A program made the position numbers and the translations under genes. A stretch of 64,000 bases of DNA from Mesorhizobium sp. L-2-11 (lineage in GTDB: Bacteria; Pseudomonadota; Alphaproteobacteria; Rhizobiales; Rhizobiaceae). The notes under the pieces are model-generated. The model was not told the DNA's origin. It saw only the letters and a list, made by a program, of their open reading frames with translations, and ran no database searches. Location of the stretch: positions 5,224,001 to 5,288,000 of the forward strand of contig NZ_AP023257.1 of the NCBI RefSeq assembly GCF_016756595.1, read 5' to 3'. This document shows, piece by piece, positions 8,010 through 17,905 of this stretch; position 1 is the stretch's first letter, and the number at the start of each line of letters is the position of its first letter.

Positions 8010-9680
8010 ATGCGAGCCTACGGTGGAGACCGATACCAGATAGGCACAATCGCACTCGGTCTTATCATGGTGAAGATTATTCTGCTTTTCGTCCTCGCGT
8101 GGAACAGTCTCTTCGTCATGGACGAGTTCGGGCAGCTCGGATACGCCAAATATCTGTTCAGGGAACTTTTCGATACAATTCAGCCGAGTAAAGCGGCGGG
8201 ATCGACAGCGTTCTTCAAGCTGGCGCACCTGGTAGGCTGGGATGCCACGTCTATTCTGCTTGTCGGGCGCATACAAACCGCGCTGCTGGGCTGCGCGATC
8301 GTTGCCATGGTATACGCCTGCGCCCGTTCGCTCGGGGAGGATCGCGTGCGTGCCTTAAGCATCGTTCTCGTCCTACTGTGCTTTTCGAACTTCATGGAGC
8401 GTGTTTTCCGAACAATCGCCGAACCGCTGGCGGTGTTCTTCGCGGTGGCTGCGCTCCTGGTCGTGGTGCGTGCACATGCGTTGAGTGCACGGCATGTGCT
8501 TGCTGCAGGCGTCCTAAGCGGACTGGCTTTCCTGGCCACTCAAAAATCGGTCTACTTCAATGTTGCGCTGGGGCTCGGCTTGGTCACTGACGCAGCCATG
8601 ATGAGACGCTATTCAACTGGGCTGGCTCGCGGGGCATGCCTGGTGTTGGGGTGGTCTCTTTCGATCCTTGCGTACTGCTTCGTTTTCGGCGGCAGCAACC
8701 CGGTGCCCATCGCCGAGAGCCTTGTATTCGGTCCGATTGAAGTTGCGACCCGCGGGGGTGTTGAGTACGGCGGACTAAGGCACCTCGTGTTGCAGACGCT
8801 TTTGCGGAACGTAGTGCTCTACGTCTTCTGTTTCTCTGGAATGGCTTTGTCACTGATGCGGTTCAGGCAGCTTGAGGAAAGAAATCGCATCGCGCTTATC
8901 TTCTCGATCGTGATCACCGTTCTGGTCTTCATTCACGATCAGCCTTGGCCTTACGTATTCATCATGGCGTTGCCGTTCATGTCATTGTGGTCACTGACAC
9001 CATTGGATCGGATCGTGGCCAACACACGCCACTTTCGAATTGCATCGGTGGCGCTGGTGACCGCCGTGGTCCTAAGTTTCGTCAGCAATATTGTTTACCT
9101 CCGTTTCAACAACGCGGCGCAACTTGAACTGGTCGCGCGTGCAGAATCATTGCTTGCTCCGGGTGACCGGTACTTCGACGGCATCGGGATGCTGCCCAAC
9201 AGGAGCGAACCGTCGACGTTATGGCTTGATAGGCACTATGTCCTCGCGACTTTGCGGCAGGGCGACAGATCCGAGGCCTATGAAATATTCAGTAAGTCTC
9301 CGCCTAAAATGATCCTGTGGTCTTACCGCATGGAATATATCTATCCAGTGATCGCACCTCTGATCCGAAACAGCTATGTCACCGTCGCACCAAACTTGAG
9401 GATTGCCGGCAGTCGACTTTACCTCGGTGAGCAGGAGGTCTTCGATGTCCCAATCCCTGGCGTATATGGCCTGTACAGCGCAACCGGAACGCCATTACGG
9501 GGCGCGGTTGACATCGACGGCACCGTCTTTGATCGGCCAGTCCACCTCTCAAGCGGGCCGAAGGCTGTAACTTTGCGGATGGGTTCAGGCGAGGCATTGC
9601 TTTTGCCACAAGGTTCGTACGCCGGACGCTTCAAGCCAGGCAGTGACGATTTGAGCATGTTTGCCAATGCCTACGACTGA
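8010..9680 (+). CDS. GT-C-type polytopic membrane glycosyltransferase
   Basis: 556 residues, start ATG directly abutting the previous TGA. After the first membrane helix a short loop contains the acidic pair in FVMDEFGQLGYAKYLF, the position where GT-C enzymes (PMT/ArnT-like) carry their catalytic Asp/Glu. About ten hydrophobic segments follow up to residue 370. The last 170 residues are soluble and beta-rich, probably periplasmic. The enzyme would use a polyprenyl-phosphate sugar on the periplasmic side, which suits the GT2 and GtrA genes upstream. The exact family could not be named. Confidence 0.7.
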   Translation: MRAYGGDRYQIGTIALGLIMVKIILLFVLAWNSLFVMDEFGQLGYAKYLFRELFDTIQPSKAAGSTAFFKLAHLVGWDATSILLVGRIQTALLGCAIVAMVYACARSLGEDRVRALSIVLVLLCFSNFMERVFRTIAEPLAVFFAVAALLVVVRAHALSARHVLAAGVLSGLAFLATQKSVYFNVALGLGLVTDAAMMRRYSTGLARGACLVLGWSLSILAYCFVFGGSNPVPIAESLVFGPIEVATRGGVEYGGLRHLVLQTLLRNVVLYVFCFSGMALSLMRFRQLEERNRIALIFSIVITVLVFIHDQPWPYVFIMALPFMSLWSLTPLDRIVANTRHFRIASVALVTAVVLSFVSNIVYLRFNNAAQLELVARAESLLAPGDRYFDGIGMLPNRSEPSTLWLDRHYVLATLRQGDRSEAYEIFSKSPPKMILWSYRMEYIYPVIAPLIRNSYVTVAPNLRIAGSRLYLGEQEVFDVPIPGVYGLYSATGTPLRGAVDIDGTVFDRPVHLSSGPKAVTLRMGSGEALLLPQGSYAGRFKPGSDDLSMFANAYD

Positions 9681-10027
9681 GTGTTCGGGTGCATCCTGGG
9701 CGTGGTGGTATCAGAACGCATGCCAATCTTTATCGGCCTTCGCATACCCAACCTGGCAGAGTCACCATCCACTTCCAGCAGTTTCCACCTTCTGGCCGCC
9801 GACGTGACAGGAAAAGAGCACAAAGGCCTCGCCCTCCGGAAGGGCGCGAGCCCGACCGAAGCGTCTGCGCTGAGGATCAATTGGATACGTGCTTTGGATG
9901 GACAGATCGAATTAAGGCTCACATCTGGGATCACGGCCTGCAGGCCCCACACCCCGGTAACAGCAGGCTGTGATATGGAACAGTCGCCTGGCCCCTACAT
10001 AAACATAGCCTTCGGAAACGTCTTCGA
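9681..10027. other. Intergenic stretch between convergent genes
   Basis: About 350 bases between the glycan cluster (plus strand) and the lipoprotein gene (minus strand). Open frames here show no family motif. A short GC hairpin (GCCCT-N5-AGGGC, about 9831-9845) could help terminate transcription but lacks a T tract. Nothing else stands out. Confidence 0.45.
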
Positions 10028-10546
10028 TCATTGCTTGAGGAACACACCCGTGTAGGTCTGGCCAGCGAGCCTGACGGTTCCAGCGAGGGTTCTGTCGGGC
10101 CGCATGACAAAACTGAGGTCTGCGCCATTCGGCAGGCGCTCAAGCTTCAACGTAGTCCCCACTATTCTTCCAACGCCGGCGGCCTCTCCTGGATGGTTGT
10201 CGCCCAGAGTTCCCCAGGCATAGGTGACCGTCACCTTGCCATTGGAAGAAACCGTCTGAACAGCAAGTTTGGCGTCATACATCCCATCCAATCGTCCGGC
10301 CCATAGACCCGAAAAAACAGCATATTTTGTCGGAACGGACTTGCCAGGGGGAGTGACCGCCACGGATTGATCAATAACTGCCGAGCCGGAGGGAACAGCG
10401 GCAGGATCCGAGGCAGTTTGGGCAGGAATGGGTCCAGGTCCTAACGCAGGTTCGAGAGTGGGTTGCGGCGTTTCAGGAGCCGTTTGGCACGCGGTTATGG
10501 CAAGCGCCGCGAAGCCAAGCATTGCGTTGCACATTCGACGTGCCAT
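10028..10546 (-). CDS. Putative lipoprotein of unknown function
   Basis: 172 residues. The N-terminus is a lipoprotein signal: basic start MARRM, hydrophobic core and the lipobox LAITAC, with lipidation predicted at Cys20. A Pro/Ala-rich linker follows to about residue 65. The C-terminal 100 residues form a small domain beginning YAVFSGLWAGRLDG and containing VTVTYAWGTLGDN and GTVRLAGQTYTGVFLK, suggestive of a beta-rich fold seen in other hypothetical secreted proteins. No function can be assigned. Transcribed alone; the nearest minus-strand gene ends at 10791. Confidence 0.75.
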   Translation of the reverse strand: MARRMCNAMLGFAALAITACQTAPETPQPTLEPALGPGPIPAQTASDPAAVPSGSAVIDQSVAVTPPGKSVPTKYAVFSGLWAGRLDGMYDAKLAVQTVSSNGKVTVTYAWGTLGDNHPGEAAGVGRIVGTTLKLERLPNGADLSFVMRPDRTLAGTVRLAGQTYTGVFLKQ

Positions 10547-10790
10547 TTTCTGGTGCCCCGGCCATCTCTAGATCTAGCGCAGGCTAACCTTATCGCGCGT
10601 TTTCATGACCTCTGTCTACCCAAGGTATCTCGCACGACAGTGGCTCGTCGAAGGACGTGCAGCGGTCGTGAGTGAATGCCTCCATTCGTCGCCCAAGCAG
10701 CCGCCATGGCGATAGCAAATGTTTTTGATTCAGACATTTACGCCAGAATTTTGATCTATTTTCTAGGTTCTGGCTTTCGACCGCAGATGC

Positions 10791-11576
10791 CTAAGCTGCT
10801 ATCAATGCAGTCGCTGCCGTTTCGGCCGCGACGCCATCCACCATGACATGACTAATGCCCCGCGAGCAGCGCTCGATCCTCGCCTCGACGCGGTACACGT
10901 CACGCAAAAGCGCCGGCGTAACGACCTCTTCCGGCGTGCCGCAGGCGACCATCCGCCCCTCGGCGATGACGATGCATTTGTCAGCGAAGCGCAGGGCCTG
11001 ATTGAGGTCGTGAATTGCGATCAGCACCGCAATCCCGTGCTTGCGTGCAAGCCCGCGCATGAAGCTCAGCACCTCGACCTGCCGGTGCAAGTCAAGTGCC
11101 GACGTCGGCTCGTCCATCAGCAGGATTTCCGGTTCGCGAGCCAGGGTCTGGGCAATGCTTACCACCTGCCTTTGCCCGCCGCTCAATTCTCCGACGTTGC
11201 GAAAGGCAAGATCCGAGATGCTGAGCGCGGCCAGGATGCCGTCTATACGTGCTAGGTCGCCGTCGGTGACCGACCAGGCCGAGCCCTGCTTGCGGGCGAG
11301 CAGGATCGATTCATAGACGGTCAGCACCGCGTTGGCTGCCGTATCCTGCGGCATATAGCAGATGCCGTCCGGTCCCTTTACCGCTCCCTCGAGGCAGACG
11401 CGTCCCGGGCCCTTCAGAAGTCCAGCGATGCGCTTGAACAGCGTCGACTTGCCCGCTGCGTTGGGTCCGATCACGGCGACAACCTCGCCACCCCGGAAAA
11501 TGGGAGTTGAAACGTCCGAGATGACGAGCCGCGCCCCGTGAAAGGCTCCGAGACCATCGAGCCTGATCGTTACCAT
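10791..11576 (-). CDS. FecE-type ABC transporter ATPase (iron/metal chelate)
   Basis: 261 residues from the ATG at 11576. Walker A is GPNAAGKST (an Ala replaces the more common Gly), followed by YMPQDTAANAV (Q loop), LSGGQRQVVSIAQTL (signature), ILLMDEPTSALD (Walker B) and the switch His in IAIHDLNQ. The family is the FecE/BtuD/FhuC group that powers import of ferric siderophores, heme or cobalamin. The start overlaps the permease stop by 7 bases, giving the order binding protein, permease, ATPase on the minus strand. There is a single permease gene, so it would act as a homodimer. Confidence 0.9.
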   Translation of the reverse strand: MVTIRLDGLGAFHGARLVISDVSTPIFRGGEVVAVIGPNAAGKSTLFKRIAGLLKGPGRVCLEGAVKGPDGICYMPQDTAANAVLTVYESILLARKQGSAWSVTDGDLARIDGILAALSISDLAFRNVGELSGGQRQVVSIAQTLAREPEILLMDEPTSALDLHRQVEVLSFMRGLARKHGIAVLIAIHDLNQALRFADKCIVIAEGRMVACGTPEEVVTPALLRDVYRVEARIERCSRGISHVMVDGVAAETAATALIAA

Positions 11577-12640
11577 GAGCGCCTCACATTCGAGAGGATC
11601 AGCGAGATGAAGAAGGGAATGCCGATAAGCGAGGTGACGATGCCGATCGGGAAGATCGTGCCTGGAACAAGCGACTTGCTGGCAACCGAACTCGCCGAAA
11701 GGATGAGCGCCCCCGAAAGCGCCGAGGCGGGCAAGAAGAAGCGCTGATCCTCGCCGATCAGCATGCGGGCGATGTGCGGACCGACGAGCCCGATGAAGCC
11801 GATCGTGCCGACGAAGGCGACGGGGATGGCGGCAAGCAGGCTCACCATCATCATGGTTTCGAGCCTGAGGCATGCGACCTTGACGCCAAAGCTCGCGGCC
11901 TTGTCCTCGCCCAGCCGCAGCGCCGTCAGCGCCCAGGCGCGGCGCACGAATATCGGAAGGGTTGCGAGAAGGATAAGGCTGGTGATGATGAGCTTGGGCC
12001 AGGTGGCTTTGGTAAGGCTTCCCATCGTCCAGAACACGACCGCGGCGAGCGCCTGCTCGGAGGAAAGATACTGGACGAGCGACAGCAGCGCATTGAAGGT
12101 GAAGACGAGCGCGATGCCGAGAAGCACGATGGTTTCGACCGTCACGCCGCGCTTGAGACTGAGCAGGTGGATGACGAGCGCGGTCAGCATCGCCACCACG
12201 AAGGCGTTGAGCGGCACGATATATTCGATCGCCGCCGGGATCAGCGCGACGCCGAAGGCGAGCGCGAGCGCTGCGCCAAAGCTGGCCGCCGCCGAAATGC
12301 CAAGCGTGAACGGGCTGGCGAGCGGATTGTTGAGGATGGTCTGCATCTGCGCACCGGCGATCGACAGTGCTGCGCCGACGACCACTGCCATCAGCGCGAT
12401 GGGAAGCCGGATGTCCCACAACACGACGCGCACCTGAAGCGGCACACTGCCGGGGGAAACGAGGGCGAGCACCACCTGGTCGAGGCTATAGCTTGCGGGT
12501 CCGAGCGCGAGGTCGATGCAGAGGCTCAGGAGCAGCGCCAGGGCGAGCCCCGCCAGGATGAGTTGCTTGCGCAGGACAAGGGCGCGGTAGAGCCCGCGCC
12601 CTTGTTTGACTGCTGACAGTGCGGCCGGTTCACTGCTCAT
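11570..12640 (-). CDS. FecCD-family permease
   Basis: 356 residues with about ten membrane segments. Family motifs visible include DIRLPIALMAVVVGAALSIAGAQMQTILNNPLASP near residues 77-112, a conserved stretch of BtuC/FhuB-type permeases, and GFIGLVGPHIARMLIGEDQRFFLP in the second half, the ATPase-coupling helix region. Overlaps the binding-protein gene by 11 bases and the ATPase gene by 7. It would form the channel for a metal chelate. Confidence 0.92.
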   Translation of the reverse strand: MSSEPAALSAVKQGRGLYRALVLRKQLILAGLALALLLSLCIDLALGPASYSLDQVVLALVSPGSVPLQVRVVLWDIRLPIALMAVVVGAALSIAGAQMQTILNNPLASPFTLGISAAASFGAALALAFGVALIPAAIEYIVPLNAFVVAMLTALVIHLLSLKRGVTVETIVLLGIALVFTFNALLSLVQYLSSEQALAAVVFWTMGSLTKATWPKLIITSLILLATLPIFVRRAWALTALRLGEDKAASFGVKVACLRLETMMMVSLLAAIPVAFVGTIGFIGLVGPHIARMLIGEDQRFFLPASALSGALILSASSVASKSLVPGTIFPIGIVTSLIGIPFFISLILSNVRRSW

Positions 12641-13760
12641 CGGAGAGCGAGACCCAATGACCGGGCGTGTACCCGACCGGCAGGAACTTCTCGTGCAACT
12701 CCTTGAAGGTGGCCTCGGCGTCGAGATCGGCGAACAGGTCGGGGTGCAGCCATTTGGCCATCTGCTGTATGGCGACGAACTGATAAGGGCTGTTGTAGAA
12801 CTGGTGCCAGATGGCGTGGACCTGCCCGTTCTCCACCGCCTTGATGCCGGTTAGCGCGGGCCGCTTGGTCAGGCCCTTGAGTTTCTTCAGTGCCGCCGCT
12901 TCGTCGGCGCCGGGACCGACGCCGACCCATTTGCCGCCCGGCACATAGGCCTCCCAATTGCCGCCCGTCACAATCACCTGGTCGGGATCGCTGGCGATGA
13001 TCTGCTCGGGATTGAGCGCGCCAAACGTGCCCGGGATCAGGTCGGCCGCGATATTGGCCCCGCCGGCCATGTCGACGAACTTGCCAAAATTGTCGTTGCC
13101 GAAACTCATGCAGCAATCATCGGAATAGCCCCCGGCGCGATCGATGAACACGGTCGGGCGCTTGGGATTCTTGTCTGCGATCACATCGGTGACGCGCGCG
13201 ATCTGGGCCGCGCGGTAGGCGATGAACGCCTCGGCCCGCTGTTCCTGGCCAAGCAGCTTGCCGATCAGGCGCATGCTCGGCTCGGTGTTGGTGAAGGGTT
13301 GCTCGCGGAAATCGACATAGACCACCGGAATGCCGACGGCGGCGAGCTTCTCGATATATTGCGCGTCCTCGGTTGCCTGCTTGGACTCGATGTTCATGAT
13401 CATCACGTCCGGCTGAAGCGCGATGGCCTGCTCGACGTCGAAGGTGCCGTCCTTGAAACCGCCGAAGGTCGGTATCGTGGCCATCGAGGGGAATTTTTCC
13501 AGGTAGACGGCGTAATTGTCGGGATCGGCCTGGGAGAAATCCTCGCGCCAGCCAACGATGCGCTTGAACGGGTTGTCGGTATCGAGCGCGGCGATCAGGT
13601 AGATCTGCCGGCCTTCGCCGAGGATGACCTTGTCGACCGGCGTCTTCACCTCGACCTTGCGGCCGGCAATGTCAGTGACGGTCTCGGCGCGCGCGCCTGA
13701 GGTAAGCGGCATCAAGGCCGCGAGCGCGACCGCGGCCGCAAATATCGATTTCAAGATCAT
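12630..13760 (-). CDS. Periplasmic binding protein of an iron/metal-chelate importer
   Basis: 376 residues from the ATG at 13760. A signal peptide (residues 1-27, ending SGARA) is followed by ETVTDIAGRKVEVKTPVDKVILG, the usual start of class III (FecB/BtuF-like) binding proteins. The two-lobe pattern is supported by DVMIMNIES and VFIDRAGGYSDDCC. A Cys pair follows the metal-binding-like SDD. Larger than many FecB proteins. First gene of a three-gene operon divergent from a methyltransferase at 13875. Substrate is not readable; iron, another metal chelate or a cobinamide-type ligand are all possible. Confidence 0.85.
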   Translation of the reverse strand: MILKSIFAAAVALAALMPLTSGARAETVTDIAGRKVEVKTPVDKVILGEGRQIYLIAALDTDNPFKRIVGWREDFSQADPDNYAVYLEKFPSMATIPTFGGFKDGTFDVEQAIALQPDVMIMNIESKQATEDAQYIEKLAAVGIPVVYVDFREQPFTNTEPSMRLIGKLLGQEQRAEAFIAYRAAQIARVTDVIADKNPKRPTVFIDRAGGYSDDCCMSFGNDNFGKFVDMAGGANIAADLIPGTFGALNPEQIIASDPDQVIVTGGNWEAYVPGGKWVGVGPGADEAAALKKLKGLTKRPALTGIKAVENGQVHAIWHQFYNSPYQFVAIQQMAKWLHPDLFADLDAEATFKELHEKFLPVGYTPGHWVSLSDEQ

Positions 13761-13874
13761 TGGGCTCTCGCAATTCAGTTGCCGGCCCGGCTTATGAAAC
13801 ATGAATTGTATAATCAAGAATTTTCTTTTAGAGCAATTCCAATGTAGCCGCTTTTGGGGAGTGCGTTTCGGGCA

Positions 13875-14663
13875 ATGACGGCTCACGCAAACTATTCGCT
13901 GCGCGACGAAATTCGGGACTATTGGTCCGACCGCGCCGAGACGTTCGACCTGCAGGTCGGCCACGAGATTTTTTCCGAACGGGAGCGTGCCGCCTGGCAT
14001 GCGCTCATAACCAGGCATCTTGGCCCAGGCGCGGGACGGGCGTCTCTGGATCTCGCCTGCGGGACAGGCGTCATTTCGCATCTGATGCACGATCTGGGCT
14101 TTGTGGTGACAGGCCTCGACTGGTCGGAACCGATGCTCGCCAAGGCGCGCGCCAAGGCACAAGAACGCGGCGCCGATATCCGCTTCATCATGAGGGATGC
14201 AGAACGCACGCTCGAGGACAGAGCGAGCTACGATGTCATCGTCACCCGTCACCTGGTCTGGACGTTGTTGGATCCGAAGGCGGCCTTTGCCGAATGGTTC
14301 TCGCTGCTGAAGCCCGGCGGCAAGCTGCTGATCATCGATGGCGATTTCGTCAGCCGCAACTGGGCGACGGGTTTGCGGGAAATTTGGGAGAAGCTCACGG
14401 CCGGCAAATCCCGGGTCCCGGGCAATGACGACGCCGCCATGGCCAGACGCCACCAGAACATTCTTGCTCGTGTCTATTTCTCGGGCGGCGCACGGGCAAG
14501 AGAGATAGCGCGCTTGCTGGCCGAAGCCGGGTTCGAGCAGCCGGTCGTCGATTGGAAACTGGGCGCGATCCATCGTGCCCAGGCTCGACAGATGAGTTGG
14601 CCCAAAGCGATCGAACGCACCACTCAACATCGCTTCGCGATCTGCGCGACAAAGCCGCAGTAA
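13875..14663 (+). CDS. Class I SAM-dependent methyltransferase
   Basis: 262 residues from the ATG at 13875. Motif I is [19 protein letters not shown], then [15 protein letters not shown], motif II in [16 protein letters not shown] and motif III in [15 protein letters not shown]: a ubiE/Methyltransf_11-type fold. It is transcribed away from the metal-chelate importer operon, with 114 bases between the start codons. The pairing suggests it modifies or detoxifies an imported chelate or a linked metabolite, which is inference only. An in-frame GTG at 13861 is an alternative start. Confidence 0.85.
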   Translation: MTAHANYSLRDEIRDYWSDRAETFDLQVGHEIFSERERAAWHALITRHLGPGAGRASLDLACGTGVISHLMHDLGFVVTGLDWSEPMLAKARAKAQERGADIRFIMRDAERTLEDRASYDVIVTRHLVWTLLDPKAAFAEWFSLLKPGGKLLIIDGDFVSRNWATGLREIWEKLTAGKSRVPGNDDAAMARRHQNILARVYFSGGARAREIARLLAEAGFEQPVVDWKLGAIHRAQARQMSWPKAIERTTQHRFAICATKPQ

Positions 14664-14747
14664 ACGCCTCGGCATTGCATGGAGCGGGGCGACGGCACGA
14701 CAGCGAATAGATGCCGGTCTGCATCAGCCCAGATGCGCCACCGAGGA

Positions 14748-16400
14748 TTATTTCTGGTTGGCATCCTGCAAGATCATTTCCGATGCCTTCTCCGCGATCA
14801 TGACCACTGGAGAGTTGGTGTTGCCGGAAACGATCGCCGGCATGATCGAAGCGTCGACGACGCGCAGGCCGGAAATGCCGTGCACCCGCAGCCGGCGATC
14901 GACCACCGCCGTCGAGTCTGCGCCCATCTTGCAGGTTCCAACCGGGTGGAAAATCGTCGTGCCGATATCGCCGGCCTTGCGGACGAGATCTTCGTCGCTT
15001 TCATAGTGTGCGCCGGGCAGCATTTCCTCAGGCGCGAAACGGGCAATTGCGCGCGCCTTCATCAAGCGGCGGACATGGCGCAGCGATGCTACAGCCACGG
15101 TCCTGTCTCCTTCGGTAGACAAATAGTTCGGCCGGATCTTCGGGGCCGACTGCGGATCGGGCGCCCCTATGTGGACGGTGCCGCGGCTTTCCGGTCTGAG
15201 GTTGCAGACCGAAACCGTGACCGCGGGGAAGCGATGCAGCGGCTCGCCCAGCCGGTCAGTGCTCAACGGCTGGACATGATATTCGAGATCGGGCGTCTCC
15301 AGGCGTGGGTCGCTTCTGGCGAAGATGCCAAGCTGGCTCGGCGCCATCGACAGCGGTCCGCTGCGACGGATGGCGTATTCGACGCCCATGGCCGCGCGGC
15401 TGAACAGATTGTGGTAGCGCTGGTTTAGCGTCGAGGTATTGGCAACCTTGAAGACCGTGCGGATCTGCAGGTGATCCTGCAGGTTCTGGCCGACGCCTTC
15501 CAGCGCGTGGCGGACCGGGATTCCTGCTGCGCCAAGCACGTCGGGTCGACCGACGCCGGAAAGCTCGAGCAGCTTCGGCGAATTGATCGCGCCTGCGGCA
15601 AGTATCGTCTCGCCTGCCCGCGCACGATGCAACTGACCGCCCATGCGGAAGACAACGCCGGTGACGCAAGCTCCATCGAAATTTAGCTTCTCGGTCTCGG
15701 CGCCGGTCACGACGCGCAAATTCGGGCGCCGGAGCACGCCCCGCAGGAACGCTTTTGAGGTATTCCAGCGCACGCCCTTCTTCTGGTTGACCTCGAAATA
15801 GCCCGACCCCTCGTTGGTCCCGCCGTTGAAATCCTCGGTCCGCGGGATGCCGAGTTCCTCGGCAGCGTCGCGGAAGGCATCTAGGATTGGCCACGACAGG
15901 CGCTGGCGCTCGACGCGCCATTCGCCACCGGCGCCGTGAAGGTCGTTGGCGCCACCAAAATGGTCCTCGGACTTGCGGAAATACGGAAGCACGTCATCCC
16001 AGCCCCAGCCGAGATTTCCGGCTTGCCGCCAGCCATCATAGTCGGCCGCTTGGCCGCGCATGTAGATCATGCCGTTGATCGATGAGCAGCCGCCCAGAAG
16101 CTTGCCGCGCGGATAGTTGAGCGCACGACCGTTCAGCCCGGCCTCCGGCTCGGTCTTCATCAGCCAATCGGTGCGCGGGTTGCCCATGCAGTAGAGATAG
16201 CCGATGGGAATGTTCACCCAGTGATAGCGGTCGCTGCCGCCGGCTTCCAGAAGCAGCACGCGCATGGCTGGATTAGCCGAAAGTCTGTTGGCCAGCACGC
16301 AGCCGGCTGAACCCGCGCCGACGATGATGAAGTCGTATTGTCCAAAATCGGCAGCGGTCTGTGTCAATGGGACGTCCGTTCGCTTGCCATCCTGTCCCAC
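14748..16400 (-). CDS. GMC-family FAD oxidoreductase (choline dehydrogenase-like)
   Basis: 550 residues. The ADP-binding motif is [17 protein letters not shown] near residues 25-41, followed by the GMC signatures [17 protein letters not shown] and [19 protein letters not shown]. The C-terminal catalytic region has [12 protein letters not shown] with the active-site His, and [14 protein letters not shown]. The start overlaps the kinase gene by 37 bases; TTG at 16367 is an alternative. GMC enzymes oxidise alcohols to aldehydes or ketones. As last gene of the polyol/sugar operon it may oxidise the imported alcohol or a side product. Confidence 0.9.
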   Translation of the reverse strand: MGQDGKRTDVPLTQTAADFGQYDFIIVGAGSAGCVLANRLSANPAMRVLLLEAGGSDRYHWVNIPIGYLYCMGNPRTDWLMKTEPEAGLNGRALNYPRGKLLGGCSSINGMIYMRGQAADYDGWRQAGNLGWGWDDVLPYFRKSEDHFGGANDLHGAGGEWRVERQRLSWPILDAFRDAAEELGIPRTEDFNGGTNEGSGYFEVNQKKGVRWNTSKAFLRGVLRRPNLRVVTGAETEKLNFDGACVTGVVFRMGGQLHRARAGETILAAGAINSPKLLELSGVGRPDVLGAAGIPVRHALEGVGQNLQDHLQIRTVFKVANTSTLNQRYHNLFSRAAMGVEYAIRRSGPLSMAPSQLGIFARSDPRLETPDLEYHVQPLSTDRLGEPLHRFPAVTVSVCNLRPESRGTVHIGAPDPQSAPKIRPNYLSTEGDRTVAVASLRHVRRLMKARAIARFAPEEMLPGAHYESDEDLVRKAGDIGTTIFHPVGTCKMGADSTAVVDRRLRVHGISGLRVVDASIMPAIVSGNTNSPVVMIAEKASEMILQDANQK

Positions 16401-17878
16401 AGCGGACCCATGGCCTGGTTGATCTCGACATAGAGACGATAGCGCTGCTCATAAACCGGTGCGATCACGCTATTGGGCTGGTAGCAGCGGTCGGGCGCGG
16501 TCATCGCGGCGGCACCCGCAGTGAAGTCGGCAAACAACCCGACGCCTGTCCCAGCTGCAATTGCAGCTCCCAGCGCACCTGTCTCGCGGCCGCGCGCCAC
16601 GGTCACCGGCATCCCCAGCACATCCGCGAATATCTGCGGCCAGACGGCGCTGCGCGAGCCGCCGCCCGAAAGAACCGCCTGGCTGACCATGGCTCCCGCT
16701 CGACGCAGCGTCTCGACATGGCGCCGGTGCTCGAAGACGACGCCCTCGAACAGTGCGCGCAGCATGTGCGCCCGCGTGTGCCAGCCGGCGATGCCGTAGA
16801 AACCGGCACGCGCCTTGCCGTTCTGCTGCGAGCCGTAAAGGAATGGATGGTAGATCGGCATGTCTGCCGCGGGATCGACGGAAGCGACAAGCTCGCTGCA
16901 GATCTCGAATGGCGATGCGCCCGCCGGCGGCGCATGCTCGAAGAACTCACGCACGATCCACTCGAGATTTGCGGCCGATGTGGCGCTCGATTCGATGGCG
17001 AGGTAGCGCAGCGGATCGAATGTCGACAGCATGAAGATCGACGGATCGCGGATCGGCTCCTCGGTGATAACCTGGTTGATGCTCCAGGTGCCGGCAATGA
17101 TCGAGGCGGCGCCGGTGCTGGTGACGCCCGAGCCGATGGCGCTGGCGACGACGTCGAACAGGCCGGCCACCACGGGCGTGCCCGCAACAAGGCCGGTGGC
17201 AGCGGCGACATCGCGCGTGACATGGCCGGCGATGTCGGAGGCTTCCAGCACGTTCGGCAGCAGTTCCATGCAATCGTCGAGACCATAGGCGGCCAGCAAC
17301 TCAGGCTCGTAGCGTCGGCCAGGCATGTGCAAAAGGCCGCAGCCCGACATGTCCGAAGTGTCGGTCGAGCGTGCGCCGGTGAGGCGGTTGACGATAAAAT
17401 CCTTGCACAGGAAGACGGTGCCTATTTTGGCAAAAAGTGCCGGATCATGGCGCCTGAGCCACGCCAGCAGAGTCGGCGTCTGCGCCGCCCAGGGCCGTTG
17501 CAGGCAGTGGGCATAGGTGCGGTCGCCAACGCCTGCGGCCGCCCACTCGCTGACGATGCCGACGCCGCGCGTGTCGAGCGACTGGATGCCGAGCAGCGGG
17601 TCGCCGCCGCGGCCCAGCGCGTAGAGCCCGTTGCCGTGGCCAGCGCAACCGATCACCGCAATATCGCCAGGGTCGATGCCCGATTGGTCGAGGCACTGGC
17701 AGATGACCTCGACGGCGTTGCGCCACAATTCGCCGAGATCCCGCTCGACATGGCTAGGCTTTGGCATGCAGGAGCGTCCGTCGCGAGTGGCTAGCGCCAG
17801 TTCGCGACCTGCGATGTCGAAGATGATGGCCTTGATGACGGTATTGCCCGCATCAAGACCAAGAATGTATCGCTGCAT
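16364..17878 (-). CDS. FGGY-family carbohydrate kinase
   Basis: 504 residues from the ATG at 17878, preceded by GGAGGAG five bases upstream, which decides the start over an earlier TTG. N-terminal ATPase-fold motif [17 protein letters not shown], substrate-side [10 protein letters not shown] near residue 85, GTWSINQ in the middle, and [20 protein letters not shown] in the C-terminal FGGY domain. The family phosphorylates sugars and polyols (xylulose, erythritol, glycerol, AI-2). It lies between an aldolase and a GMC oxidoreductase and probably traps the imported substrate as a phosphate. Confidence 0.9.
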   Translation of the reverse strand: MQRYILGLDAGNTVIKAIIFDIAGRELALATRDGRSCMPKPSHVERDLGELWRNAVEVICQCLDQSGIDPGDIAVIGCAGHGNGLYALGRGGDPLLGIQSLDTRGVGIVSEWAAAGVGDRTYAHCLQRPWAAQTPTLLAWLRRHDPALFAKIGTVFLCKDFIVNRLTGARSTDTSDMSGCGLLHMPGRRYEPELLAAYGLDDCMELLPNVLEASDIAGHVTRDVAAATGLVAGTPVVAGLFDVVASAIGSGVTSTGAASIIAGTWSINQVITEEPIRDPSIFMLSTFDPLRYLAIESSATSAANLEWIVREFFEHAPPAGASPFEICSELVASVDPAADMPIYHPFLYGSQQNGKARAGFYGIAGWHTRAHMLRALFEGVVFEHRRHVETLRRAGAMVSQAVLSGGGSRSAVWPQIFADVLGMPVTVARGRETGALGAAIAAGTGVGLFADFTAGAAAMTAPDRCYQPNSVIAPVYEQRYRLYVEINQAMGPLWDRMASERTSH

Positions 17879-17905
17879 TGAAGCTCCTCCCAAGCCGCCA
17901 AAAAA

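Noticed and set aside
10742..10774. GCCAGAA / TTCTGGC inverted repeat downstream of the FecE-type gene as a terminator.
   Set aside because: Seven-base arms with a 19-base loop and no T tract; too weak to call.
13827..13843. Sequence resembling an Irr (ICE) iron-control element between the binding-protein and methyltransferase genes.
   Set aside because: It matches the consensus imperfectly and equally resembles the beginning of a widespread rhizobial intergenic sequence (AGAGCAATTCCA), so it was not called as an iron box.
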